Assembly (NCBI GenBank): GCA_945885345.1
Contig: CAMCYP010000008.1
Coordinates: 48,924-112,923 of the forward strand
Length of the DNA stretch: 64,000 nucleotides
Direction of reading: 5' to 3'
Source: Bordetella parapertussis
GTDB taxonomy: Bacteria; Pseudomonadota; Gammaproteobacteria; Burkholderiales; SG8-41
Shown: piece by piece, positions 42,441 through 50,302 of the stretch
Numbering within the stretch: the first letter of the stretch is position 1
Layout: each line of letters opens with the position of its first letter
Notes under the pieces: generated by a model
Databases searched by the model: none
The model's input: only the letters and a program-made list of their open reading frames with translations
Told to the model about the DNA's origin: nothing
Position numbers and translations under genes: made by a program

Positions 42441-42635
42441 TCAAATCCGGGTCGTGATCAAGCCGAAGTGGAAGCCCAGCATCAGCAACAGGAATAGTGT
42501 GATAGACAGTGCGACGCGAATGGTCAGTGCCTTAGCCGTGCGCTCAGTGGTACCTTGATCCTTGACCAGGTAATAGAGAGCCGAACCCAGGCTGCCGAGT
42601 ATGACGATGATGAACAGTATGACAATGATGCGCAT
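42441..42635 (-). CDS. DUF2909 family twin-span membrane protein
   Basis: A 64-residue protein with two membrane spans (about 2-22, 41-60) separated by a short charged loop (KDQGTTERTAKALTIRVA). This is the DUF2909 pattern, found next to the SURF1 gene in betaproteobacterial oxidase clusters, often on the opposite strand as here. Function is unknown; a role in oxidase assembly is inferred only from position. Confidence 0.8.
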   Translation of the reverse strand: MRIIVILFIIVILGSLGSALYYLVKDQGTTERTAKALTIRVALSITLFLLLMLGFHFGLITTRI

Positions 42636-42711
42636 GATGGTTTCAGTTTAACCCAGCAGGTCTGTTGATGTTTTCCAAAAACACGGCTTTGCATGTTTTT
42701 TGTCATTATTC

Positions 42712-43458
42712 ATGGGGTTTTCAACAGCAGTGGCAGCGATCAGCTTTGGAGCTTACGAATTCCGCCCGCGGCGCTGGGGCAGCGTTGCCGCTGCGGCCGG
42801 CATTGCGCTGACGCTGGCGCTCGGCCAGTGGCAAATAGGGCGAGCTCAGTATAAGGAAAATCTGCAGCAGCGCTTTGACGCGCAGACGCGCGCGCCTGCA
42901 GTGAGCATTGGCGGGCAGCTGGTGGCGCGCGATGGCATCCTGTTTCGCCGGGTTGAAGTGCGCGGTGAGTTTGTGCCGCAGCACACCGTGTTTGTCGATA
43001 ACCGCATGTATCAGCACCGGCCGGGGCTGTATGTGGCGACACCTCTGCGCATTGCCGGGTCGCAGCGTTATGTACTGGTCAATCGCGGCTGGGTGCCCGG
43101 AAATAGCGACCGCAGCCTGCCCCAGGTGAGCACACCTGCCGGTGAGCAGGTGGTGCAGGGCATTGCCGTCGCGTACAGCGAGCGTTACCTCGAACTGTCG
43201 GCGCAGGTCGCAGAAGGCAGCATCCGGCAGAACCTGGTGCTCGAACGTTACCGGCAGGAGACCGGTTTTGAATTGCAGCCGTTTGTGATCCAGCAGGACA
43301 GCGTCGCAGACGACGGTCTGGTGCGGGTGTGGGGCCGGCCCGACCTCGGACGCAACACGCATCTGGCTTATGCCTTCCAGTGGTATGCACTAAGTCTGGC
43401 CATTTTGATTTATTACCTGGTGACCCATGTCAAACGACGATCCGCCGCAAAGCCGTAG
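42712..43458 (+). CDS. SURF1 family cytochrome oxidase assembly protein
   Basis: A 248-residue protein with two membrane spans near the ends (about 22-38 and 225-242) around a periplasmic domain, the SURF1 layout. Hallmarks are LGQWQIGRAQYKENLQQRFD, FRRVEVRGEF, VFVDNRM, GYVLVNRGWVP-like (RYVLVNRGWVPG) and HLAYAFQWYALSLAILIYY. It aids heme a handling during subunit I maturation. The ATG at 42712 is preceded by an AT-rich stretch and lies divergent to the DUF2909 gene. The 3' end overlaps the following gene by 32 bases. Confidence 0.92.
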   Translation: MGFSTAVAAISFGAYEFRPRRWGSVAAAAGIALTLALGQWQIGRAQYKENLQQRFDAQTRAPAVSIGGQLVARDGILFRRVEVRGEFVPQHTVFVDNRMYQHRPGLYVATPLRIAGSQRYVLVNRGWVPGNSDRSLPQVSTPAGEQVVQGIAVAYSERYLELSAQVAEGSIRQNLVLERYRQETGFELQPFVIQQDSVADDGLVRVWGRPDLGRNTHLAYAFQWYALSLAILIYYLVTHVKRRSAAKP

Positions 43459-44002
43459 AACCCTGTGGCTGGTGGCCGCGGTCTGTATCGCACCCTTTGT
43501 CGCTTCGTTCGCGGCGTATTATTTTTACCAGCCCGACGGACGGGTGAACTACGGCGAGCTGATGGCAGACAAGCAACTGCCCGATGCCGTGCTGAAGTTG
43601 ACTGACGGCAAGGCGTTCGCTTTGTCGCAGCTGCATGGCAAATGGCTGTTCGTCACGGTGGATGACGCAACCTGTGATGTCTATTGCGAAAAAAAGTTGT
43701 GGCAGATCCGTCAGGTGCGTAAAACGCAGGGCAAATATCCCGAACGCATCGAACGCCTGTGGCTGATCACCGGCGGCGGCCAGCCGTCATCGCGCTTGCG
43801 CGAAGAGTTTGAAGGAACATGGCTGGTCGATGCTGCCGGCAGCGCAGTGCTCAACGCTTTGCCGTATGTTGGCGCGCGCAGCGATCACATTTATCTGGTC
43901 GATCCGCTGGGCAATCTGGTGCTGCGTTATCCGCGCGATGCCGATCCCAGTCGCATGCGCAAAGACCTGGAGCGCCTGCTCAAGGTTTCACGCATCGGTT
44001 GA
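43427..44002 (+). CDS. Sco-like thioredoxin-fold membrane protein
   Basis: A 191-residue bitopic protein with one span (about 13-32) and a periplasmic thioredoxin-like domain. It has Cys83 and Cys87 in a CX3C arrangement (ATCDVYCEKKL) and a His at 154 (SDHIYLVDPLGN), the Cu-ligand set of Sco proteins, although overall it is far from the canonical Sco encoded at 45959. Proteins in this position are usually called hypothetical. A copper or thiol role in oxidase assembly is likely but inferred. It overlaps the SURF1 gene by 32 bases. Confidence 0.75.
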   Translation: MSNDDPPQSRRTLWLVAAVCIAPFVASFAAYYFYQPDGRVNYGELMADKQLPDAVLKLTDGKAFALSQLHGKWLFVTVDDATCDVYCEKKLWQIRQVRKTQGKYPERIERLWLITGGGQPSSRLREEFEGTWLVDAAGSAVLNALPYVGARSDHIYLVDPLGNLVLRYPRDADPSRMRKDLERLLKVSRIG

Positions 44003-44024
44003 TCTCCCAGAAAAAACACATAAC

Positions 44025-44049
44025 TAATTGTTTTTATTTATATTTTAAT
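44025..44049 (+). repeat. AT-rich recurrent motif, copy before ctaA
   Basis: Contains ATTGTTTTTATTTATATTTT, ending two bases before the ctaA ATG. It matches the bioB copy at 19 of 20 positions. A ribosome-binding site cannot be seen in this stretch, so the element occupies the leader of ctaA itself. Confidence 0.45.
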
Positions 44050-44050
44050 C

Positions 44051-45049
44051 ATGTTCCGAAAACTGGTCTGGTTCGCGGTGATTTACACCTTCATCGTCGT
44101 CGTGGTCGGCGCCTATGTGCGCCTCGCTGATGCCGGGCTCGGCTGTCCCGACTGGCCGGGCTGTTACGGCGAACTGACGCCGCATCATGCGCAGGACGAC
44201 ATTGCGCGTGCCGTGGCAGAACAGGGCGGTGCGCATGGCCCGGTGTCACTGGGCAAGGCATGGAAGGAAATGTTCCATCGCTACATCGCTGGCGGACTGG
44301 GGCTGCTGATTCTGGCGATTACCGTGACGGCATGGCTGCGGCGCCGCACATTGCGGCAGTCACCGTGGCTGGCTACTACACTGCTGCTGCTGATCATGCT
44401 GCAGGCCGCACTGGGCATGTGGACCGTGACGCTGCTGCTGAAACCGGTAATTGTCACGCTGCATCTGCTGGGCGGGCTGACGACTTTGGCGCTGCTGGTA
44501 CTGCTGGCGCTGCGCCAGCAGCCGGCGCCGGCGATTTCGCCTGTGACGCCTGTAACAGCAGAGCGCTTGCGGCCGTGGGCGGTGCTGGCGCTGCTGGTGG
44601 TCATCACACAGATTGCGCTGGGTGGTTGGGTCTCGACCAATTACGCGGCCTTGGCCTGCATTGATTTCCCGACCTGTCACAGCGAGTGGCTGCCGCAGAT
44701 GGATTTTCGCCACGGCTTTCAGCTAGTGCGCGAACTGGGTATGACTGCTGCGGGTACTCATCTCAGTTATGACGCTATCACCGCGATCCACTGGACACAT
44801 CGCGCCGGTGCGCTGGTGACGCTGCTCTATGTTGGCGCATTTGCGCTGGCACTGGCGCGTAGCCCGGGGCTGGCCCTTTACGGCGTTGTGCTGCTGTGCG
44901 TGCTGCTGGCGCAGGTGGCGCTGGGCATCACCAATGTGCTGGGCGGGCTGCCGCTGCTGGTGGCTGCCGGGCACAATGCCGGTGCGGCGATTTTATTGGT
45001 GACCATGGTGGTGATAAACTTCGTCCTCCATTCGAGGCGCAATTCCTGA
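44051..45049 (+). CDS. ctaA: Heme A synthase (COX15/CtaA)
   Basis: Oxidises the C8 methyl of heme O to a formyl to give heme A. A 332-residue polytopic membrane protein with about eight spans and the family segments [35 protein letters not shown] and [16 protein letters not shown]. The four His expected for heme binding are present in these helices. It follows an AT-rich motif instead of a recognisable ribosome site and overlaps ctaB (TGATG). Confidence 0.93.
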   Translation: MFRKLVWFAVIYTFIVVVVGAYVRLADAGLGCPDWPGCYGELTPHHAQDDIARAVAEQGGAHGPVSLGKAWKEMFHRYIAGGLGLLILAITVTAWLRRRTLRQSPWLATTLLLLIMLQAALGMWTVTLLLKPVIVTLHLLGGLTTLALLVLLALRQQPAPAISPVTPVTAERLRPWAVLALLVVITQIALGGWVSTNYAALACIDFPTCHSEWLPQMDFRHGFQLVRELGMTAAGTHLSYDAITAIHWTHRAGALVTLLYVGAFALALARSPGLALYGVVLLCVLLAQVALGITNVLGGLPLLVAAGHNAGAAILLVTMVVINFVLHSRRNS

Positions 45050-45948
45050 TGTCTTCCACTGTTGCACGTACCCCGCTCTATTCCCGTATCCAGCAGTTCT
45101 ACGCGCTGACCAAGCCGCGCGTGGTGTCGCTGATCGTGTTTACCGCGGTGATCGGCATGTTCCTCGCAACCCCCGGCATGGTGCCGGTGACCATTCTGTT
45201 CGCGGCAACACTGGGCATCGCGCTGGTGGCGGGTGCGGCGGCGGCGGTGAACTGCCTGGTGGAACAGAAAATCGACGCATTGATGATGCGCACCCAGGCG
45301 CGGCCGCTGCCGCGAGGGCAGCTGACGTCACTGGAAACCATGATTTTTTCCGGAATAGTCGGCGGCATCGGCTTACTGCTGCTGTATCAATGGGTCAATG
45401 CGCTGACCATGTGGTTGACGCTGGCGACCTTTGTCGGCTACGCTGTGATCTACACCGTGATTCTCAAACCGATGACGCCGCAGAACATCGTCATCGGCGG
45501 CGCGTCAGGCGCGATGCCGCCGGTGCTGGGCTGGGCCGCGGTGACGGGCGACGTGACGCCGCAGGCGCTGACGCTGTTCCTGATCATTTTTGCGTGGACG
45601 CCACCGCATTTCTGGGCGCTGGCGCTGTACCGCAAGCACGAGTATGCAAAGGCCGGTGTGCCGATGCTGCCGGTGACGCACGGCGATAAGTTCACGCGCT
45701 TGCACGTGCTGCTCTACACCATCATCCTGCTGGCCTGCTCGACACTGCCGTTCGTGACACGCCTGAGCGGAATGGCCTACCTCGTTGCAGCGCTGGGGCT
45801 GGGCGCGGCATTCATGGTCTACGCAGTGAAAATCTACACCGATTACAGCGACGATCTGGCGCGCCGCACTTTCCGCTTTTCGATCTTGTACCTGACGCTG
45901 ATTTTTGCAGCGCTGCTGATCGATCATTACCTGCAGCTTTTTTTCTGA
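45049..45948 (+). CDS. ctaB: Protoheme IX farnesyltransferase (heme O synthase)
   Basis: A UbiA-family prenyltransferase of 299 residues that adds farnesyl to heme b to make heme O, the substrate of CtaA. It shows [18 protein letters not shown], the prenyl-diphosphate site [15 protein letters not shown], and [30 protein letters not shown]. About nine membrane spans are present. The ATG at 45049 overlaps the ctaA stop; an earlier in-frame start lies inside ctaA and is rejected. Confidence 0.96.
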   Translation: MSSTVARTPLYSRIQQFYALTKPRVVSLIVFTAVIGMFLATPGMVPVTILFAATLGIALVAGAAAAVNCLVEQKIDALMMRTQARPLPRGQLTSLETMIFSGIVGGIGLLLLYQWVNALTMWLTLATFVGYAVIYTVILKPMTPQNIVIGGASGAMPPVLGWAAVTGDVTPQALTLFLIIFAWTPPHFWALALYRKHEYAKAGVPMLPVTHGDKFTRLHVLLYTIILLACSTLPFVTRLSGMAYLVAALGLGAAFMVYAVKIYTDYSDDLARRTFRFSILYLTLIFAALLIDHYLQLFF

Positions 45949-45958
45949 GTCCCGCCTG

Positions 45959-46555
45959 ATGTTTCGCCTGCAACGCCTGTCCGTGGTCCTGGTCGTCATC
46001 GCCGGCCTGCTGTCGCTGACCGCCTGCACGGAAAAACCGGAAGCGCCGCGTTTCAAGCTGACCGATGTCACCGGTGCTTCCTTCGGCAAGGATTTTGCGC
46101 TGACCGATCACAACGGGCAGCGCCGCACATTGGCCGATTTCAGGGGCAAGGTGGTCACGCTGTTTTTCGGTTTCACGCATTGCCCCGATGTCTGCCCGAC
46201 GACGCTGGGCGAGATGGCGGTGGTGATGAAGGAACTGGGCCGCGATGCCGATCGCCTGCAGGTGCTGTTCGTGACCGTGGATCCCGAGCGCGACACGGCG
46301 GAAGTGCTGAAGCGTTACGTGCCGGCATTTCATCCGAGCTTCCTCGGCCTGACCGGCAGTGCTGATGACATTGCCCGCACCGCCAGGGAATTCAAGATTT
46401 TTTACCAGAAGCAGCCGCTTCCCGGTGGCGGCTACAGCATGGATCATTCCGCCGGCACTTATATTCTCGACGGCGAAGGCCGGCTGCGTTTGTTCGCGCA
46501 GTACGGCATTGGCGCGCCGGCGATGCTGAACGACATCCGCCAGTTGATGAAATAA
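45959..46555 (+). CDS. SCO1/SenC family copper chaperone lipoprotein
   Basis: A 198-residue lipoprotein (lipobox LTAC, Cys23) with a thioredoxin fold and the copper site CPDVC (Cys75, Cys79) plus a His in GGYSMDHSAGTY. It delivers copper to the CuA centre of subunit II or keeps its cysteines reduced. Other features are LFFGFTHCPDVCPTTL and FVTVDPERDT. It closes the oxidase region and is followed by a bidirectional terminator. Confidence 0.94.
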   Translation: MFRLQRLSVVLVVIAGLLSLTACTEKPEAPRFKLTDVTGASFGKDFALTDHNGQRRTLADFRGKVVTLFFGFTHCPDVCPTTLGEMAVVMKELGRDADRLQVLFVTVDPERDTAEVLKRYVPAFHPSFLGLTGSADDIARTAREFKIFYQKQPLPGGGYSMDHSAGTYILDGEGRLRLFAQYGIGAPAMLNDIRQLMK

Positions 46556-46570
46556 AATAAAGCGCAAATA

Positions 46571-46598
46571 AAAAGCCCCGGCATACCGGGGCTTTTTT
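46571..46598. terminator. Bidirectional terminator between the SCO1 gene and rpoH
   Basis: The arms AAAAGCCCCGG and CCGGGGCTTTT surround CATA and are followed by more T on the plus strand and preceded by A on the minus side. It can end both the rightward SCO1 transcript and the leftward rpoH transcript. Confidence 0.9.
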
Positions 46599-46616
46599 GT
46601 TGCAGTTGCAAACCGT

Positions 46617-47465
46617 TCAGGCCGTCGCGATCAGCCCCTTCATTTTGCCCAGCGCCTTGGCTTCAATCTGCCGGATGCGCTCGGCGGACACCTTGAACTC
46701 CGCGGCCAGGTCGTGCAGCGTCAATGCTTCATTTTCTGTCAGCCAGCGCGCTTCGATGATGCGCCGGCTGCGCGCGTCGAGGCTGGCCAGGGCTTTTTCC
46801 AGGCCGGTACTGCGCAGGCGTGCGGTCTGCTCGGTTTCCAGCAGCGCACCCGGTTCGGCATTGTCAGCGGCGAGGTAGGCAATTGGTGCGTACTGCTCGT
46901 GTTCATCGTCACCGGCCGGTTCCAGCGCCATGTCCTGGCCGCCGAGACGGGTTTCCATTTCGACGACTTCCTCGGGTTTGACGCCGAGTTTGCGCGCGAC
47001 CTCCTGTACTTCTGCTGCGCCCAGTGTGCCCAAGCCCTGCTTCATGCTGCGCAGGTTGAAAAACAGTTTACGTTGCGACTTGGTGGTGGCGATTTTCACC
47101 AGCCGCCAGTTGCGCAGTACGAATTCATGGATTTCAGCGCGAATCCAGTGCATCGCGAATGACACCAGGCGCACACCGCGCTCCGGATCGAAACGTTTGA
47201 CGGCCTTCATCAGGCCGATGTTGCCTTCCTGGATCAAGTCGGCCTGCGGCAGGCCGTAACCGACATAACCGCGTGCGATCGATACCACCAGGCGCAGGTG
47301 CGACAGCACCAGATGGCGGGCAGCATCAATGTCATCGCTGTCGCGCAGGCGGCGCGCGTACTCGGTTTCCTGTTCCTGCGTCAGCAGCGGAAAACGGTTG
47401 ATGGTCTGGATGTAGCTTTCCAGACTGCCGGTCGCTGAAATCATCGGTAATGCAATGGTGTTCAT
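46617..47465 (-). CDS. rpoH: RNA polymerase heat-shock sigma factor RpoH (sigma32)
   Basis: A 282-residue sigma70-family factor. Region 2 shows ADLIQEGNIGLMKAVKRFDPERG and SFAMHWIRAEIHEFVLRNWRLVKIATT. The RpoH-box QRKLFFNLRS is diagnostic. Region 4 shows RRIIEARWLTE and SAERIRQIEAKALGKM. I start at the ATG at 47465, which has a GAGG site; an ATG at 47480 would add five residues. A CIRCE operator overlies the promoter, so heat control by HrcA is likely. The order rpoH-ftsX-ftsE-ftsY is ancestral in Proteobacteria. Confidence 0.97.
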   Translation of the reverse strand: MNTIALPMISATGSLESYIQTINRFPLLTQEQETEYARRLRDSDDIDAARHLVLSHLRLVVSIARGYVGYGLPQADLIQEGNIGLMKAVKRFDPERGVRLVSFAMHWIRAEIHEFVLRNWRLVKIATTKSQRKLFFNLRSMKQGLGTLGAAEVQEVARKLGVKPEEVVEMETRLGGQDMALEPAGDDEHEQYAPIAYLAADNAEPGALLETEQTARLRSTGLEKALASLDARSRRIIEARWLTENEALTLHDLAAEFKVSAERIRQIEAKALGKMKGLIATA

Positions 47466-47490
47466 GGTGGTATCCCTCATGTAAAGAAGT

Positions 47491-47517
47491 CTAGCACTCT
47501 AGATGTAAGAGTGCCAA
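47491..47517 (-). promoter_or_regulatory. CIRCE (HrcA operator) over the rpoH promoter
   Basis: On the minus strand TTGGCACTC, a nine-base spacer, then GAGTGCTAG, against the consensus TTAGCACTC-N9-GAGTGCTAA: 16 of 18 positions match and the GCACTC/GAGTGC core is a perfect palindrome. A candidate promoter lies across it: -35 TTGGCA (47512-47517), 17-base spacer, -10 CTAGAC (47489-47494). Binding of HrcA would block RNA polymerase there. A second -10-like TATAAT (47552-47557) further upstream could give another start. Confidence 0.82.
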
Positions 47518-47571
47518 GCAGGACCGGAGTTCCTGCCCGGGATACATATAAATTATAACAAAAACAAATAC

Positions 47572-48480
47572 TTATGATGGATTGAAGGCGTGCAGATGGC
47601 GTCGCACGGACAGCCAGGCGCCGAACCAGCCCAAGGTGGCGGCAAAGAGCAGGGCTGCCAGACTGTCGCCGGCAGTCAGGTGCGCCAGTTGCAGCGGGAT
47701 ACCATAGAGTTCGGACAGGGAAGTTAGTTGTGTATTGAACACCAGCAGGGCGACCCAGATCATCAGCCAGGCGGCAGCGCCACCGGCAGCGCCGAGGATG
47801 CCGCCGAAGTACAGAAATGGCCGGCGGATCCAGCCGTCGGTGGCGCCGATCAGTTTGGCGACTTCGATTTCATCGCGCTGGGTGAGGATCTGCAGGCGGA
47901 TGGTGTTGAAGGTGATGGCCACCAGCGCCAGCGCCAGCGCCGCAGCCAGCATCAGCACGGCATAACGGCCAAGCGCGAGCAGGCTGTCGAGGCGCCGCGC
48001 CCAGTCCGAATCGACATACACCTCGGCTACCTTGGGCCAGCCCGCGAATTCGCTGCGCAGTGCATCCAGCGCTGCGGCGTCGCGTGCAGTGGCAGTGATG
48101 ACGAAGGCATTCGGCAACGGATTACTGGAAAGTCCGGCCATCACGTCAGCGAGGCCGGCGCGTGACTTCAGTGTTTCCAGCGCCTGGGCGCGTGACACAA
48201 AACGGAAATTCGCAATGCCGGCCCGTGCTTTCAGCCGCTGTTCAAGGGCGCGCACATCGCTGGCAGACGCATCCAGGGTGAGGAACACGCTCAGTTGCGG
48301 CTGCGGTGAAAAATCGCGGGCCAGTCCCTGCAGATTGGCGAGCACCACGTAAAAACCCAGCGGCAGCGCCAGCGCAGTACCGATGACCATGATATTGAAC
48401 AGGCTGGCCAGTGGGGCAGCTGCGAGCCGGGCCAGAGTACCGGTGCAGGCGCGGCGGTGTGCGGCGAGCCAGGTTTTCAT
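47572..48480 (-). CDS. ftsX: Cell-division ABC transporter permease FtsX
   Basis: A 302-residue inner-membrane partner of FtsE, with four spans (about 25-50, 175-195, 220-245, 270-290) and a periplasmic loop. It couples ATP binding by FtsE to amidase activation in the periplasm (in many bacteria through EnvC, whose gene is at the left of this window). Motifs include TFNTIRLQILTQRDEIEVAKLIGATDGWIRRPFLY. The start overlaps the ftsE stop (ATGA). Confidence 0.95.
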   Translation of the reverse strand: MKTWLAAHRRACTGTLARLAAAPLASLFNIMVIGTALALPLGFYVVLANLQGLARDFSPQPQLSVFLTLDASASDVRALEQRLKARAGIANFRFVSRAQALETLKSRAGLADVMAGLSSNPLPNAFVITATARDAAALDALRSEFAGWPKVAEVYVDSDWARRLDSLLALGRYAVLMLAAALALALVAITFNTIRLQILTQRDEIEVAKLIGATDGWIRRPFLYFGGILGAAGGAAAWLMIWVALLVFNTQLTSLSELYGIPLQLAHLTAGDSLAALLFAATLGWFGAWLSVRRHLHAFNPS

Positions 48481-49136
48481 GCCACGATCCTGCCGCCGCG
48501 GATTTCGACAGTTCGCGGCTGCAGCCTTGCCGCGAGCTGCATGTCGTGGGTGGCCAGTACTACCGTCACGCCGACCTGGTTGAAGTCGCGGAACAGGTCG
48601 CCGATGCCGGCGGCGTAATCGGCGTCGAGGTTGCCGGTGGGTTCATCGGCAAGCAGAATCGACGGTCGGTGCACAATGGCTCGGGCGATACACAAGCGTT
48701 GTTGCTCACCGCCGGACAAGGTGATCGGGCGCGCTTTTTCCTTGTGCAGCAGGCCGACCTTGTCGAGCGCAGCGCGCGCGCGACCCGCGCCTTCGCGGCG
48801 GTCGAAACCGGTGATGTCCAGCGGCAGCATCACGTTGTCGAACACGCTGCGGTCAAACAGCAGTTTGTGGTCCTGGAACACTAGGCCGAAATTGCGCCGC
48901 AGGAAGGGAATGCCCTGCGCCCGCAGCGCGCCGATGTTCTGGCCGTTGACGATGACCGATCCTGCGGTGGGCCTCTCAATCGCGGCCATCAGTTTCAGCA
49001 GTGTGCTTTTGCCGGCACCGGAGTGGCCGGTAATGAACACCATTTCTCCGGTGGCGATGTTCATGGTGACATCCGCCAGCGCCTCGTGGCCGCCGGCGTA
49101 GCGCTTGTAAACCTTGCTGAGAACAATGTCGGTCAC
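48477..49136 (-). CDS. ftsE: Cell-division ABC transporter ATPase FtsE
   Basis: A 219-residue ABC ATPase with Walker A GHSGAGKST, Q-loop FQDHKLL, signature LSGGEQQRL, Walker B ILLADEPTGNLD and H-loop ATHD. It regulates septal peptidoglycan hydrolysis with FtsX. The start is GTG at 49136 (VTDIVLSKVYKRY); earlier in-frame ATG codons would run into ftsY. It begins 10 bases after the ftsY stop. Confidence 0.96.
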   Translation of the reverse strand: MTDIVLSKVYKRYAGGHEALADVTMNIATGEMVFITGHSGAGKSTLLKLMAAIERPTAGSVIVNGQNIGALRAQGIPFLRRNFGLVFQDHKLLFDRSVFDNVMLPLDITGFDRREGAGRARAALDKVGLLHKEKARPITLSGGEQQRLCIARAIVHRPSILLADEPTGNLDADYAAGIGDLFRDFNQVGVTVVLATHDMQLAARLQPRTVEIRGGRIVA

Positions 49137-49146
49137 GTGATGTGGG

Positions 49147-50121
49147 TCACGAATCAAGCAATGCGGCGACAAAATCTTCGGCGACAAACGGGCGCAGGTC
49201 GTCGATTCCTTCGCCGACGCCGATGAAACGCACGGGAATCGGCCTGCCGCCAGTGCGGCTGTGGGCGATGGCGGCGATGACGCCGCCCCGCGCCGTGCCG
49301 TCGAGTTTGGTCAGCGTCAGTCCGGTGACGCCGACCGCGGCATCAAATGCGCTGAGCTGTGCCAATGCGTTCTGCCCGGTATTGGCATCAAGTACCAGCA
49401 TCACTTCATGCGGTGCACCGGGCAGCGCCTTGTCGATCACGCGTTTGACCTTGCTGATTTCTTCCATCAGATGCAGTTGCGTCGGCAGCCGGCCAGCGGT
49501 ATCAGCGAGCACGATGTCGATGCCGCGGGCTTTGGCGGCATTGACCGCGTCAAAGATCACTGCGGCGGAGTCCCCCGATGCTTGCGAGATCACCGTGACA
49601 TTGTTGCGTTCACCCCATGCTGCGAGTTGTTCACGGGCCGCGGCGCGGAAGGTGTCGCCGGCGGCGAGCAACACTGATTTGCCCTGTGCCTGGAAATAAT
49701 GCGCGAGTTTGCCGATGGAGGTGGTTTTGCCGGCACCGTTGACCCCGGCAAGCATGATTACAAATGGCTTGTGGGCGCCGGTATCCAGCGGCTGGGCGGC
49801 GGCCTGCAGCAGTTCAATCAGGGTTTCGCGCAGGGCGCTGCGCAATTGTGCAGCTTCGCCGTAACGTTCGCGCCGTGCGCGGGCACGCAGCAGGTTCAGC
49901 AACTGCGTGGTTGCGGCAACGCCGACGTCGGCGGTTAGCAGCACCGTTTCCAGTTCTTCGTAAAACCCTTCGTCCAGCTTGCGGCCGGCACTGAACAGCC
50001 CGCCGAGGCGCTCGCCCAGTTGGGCGCGGCTTTTGCTGAGACCCTGCTGCAGGCGTGCCAGCCAGCCCGTGGCGGGTACGGCGGCATCGGCAGAATCGGA
50101 TTTTTTGCGGAAACCAAACAT
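49147..50121 (-). CDS. ftsY: Signal recognition particle receptor FtsY
   Basis: The SRP GTPase docking protein at the inner membrane, 324 residues. NG domain with P-loop GVNGAGKTTSIGKL, DTFRAAAREQL, DTAGRLPTQLHLMEE and TKLDGTARGG. The N-terminal acidic A domain is very short compared with E. coli FtsY, as often in Betaproteobacteria. I start at ATG 50121 (MFGFRKKSD). It precedes ftsE, with the M16 protease genes divergent beyond. Confidence 0.95.
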   Translation of the reverse strand: MFGFRKKSDSADAAVPATGWLARLQQGLSKSRAQLGERLGGLFSAGRKLDEGFYEELETVLLTADVGVAATTQLLNLLRARARRERYGEAAQLRSALRETLIELLQAAAQPLDTGAHKPFVIMLAGVNGAGKTTSIGKLAHYFQAQGKSVLLAAGDTFRAAAREQLAAWGERNNVTVISQASGDSAAVIFDAVNAAKARGIDIVLADTAGRLPTQLHLMEEISKVKRVIDKALPGAPHEVMLVLDANTGQNALAQLSAFDAAVGVTGLTLTKLDGTARGGVIAAIAHSRTGGRPIPVRFIGVGEGIDDLRPFVAEDFVAALLDS

Positions 50122-50302
50122 GAATATGGCGGTCTGACCCAAGCGACGCGTTTCCAGCATCGCACAAAGAGTGGAAATTAAGTTGAATGCCATCGAGGCG
50201 GTTACAATTCTAACAGGGCGCTGCAGGCAATCCGCAGTTTCGATAACGCCTTGTTTGATGAAACCTTTTCAGACCGCCGACCTGAATAACAGACGGGAAA
50301 CC

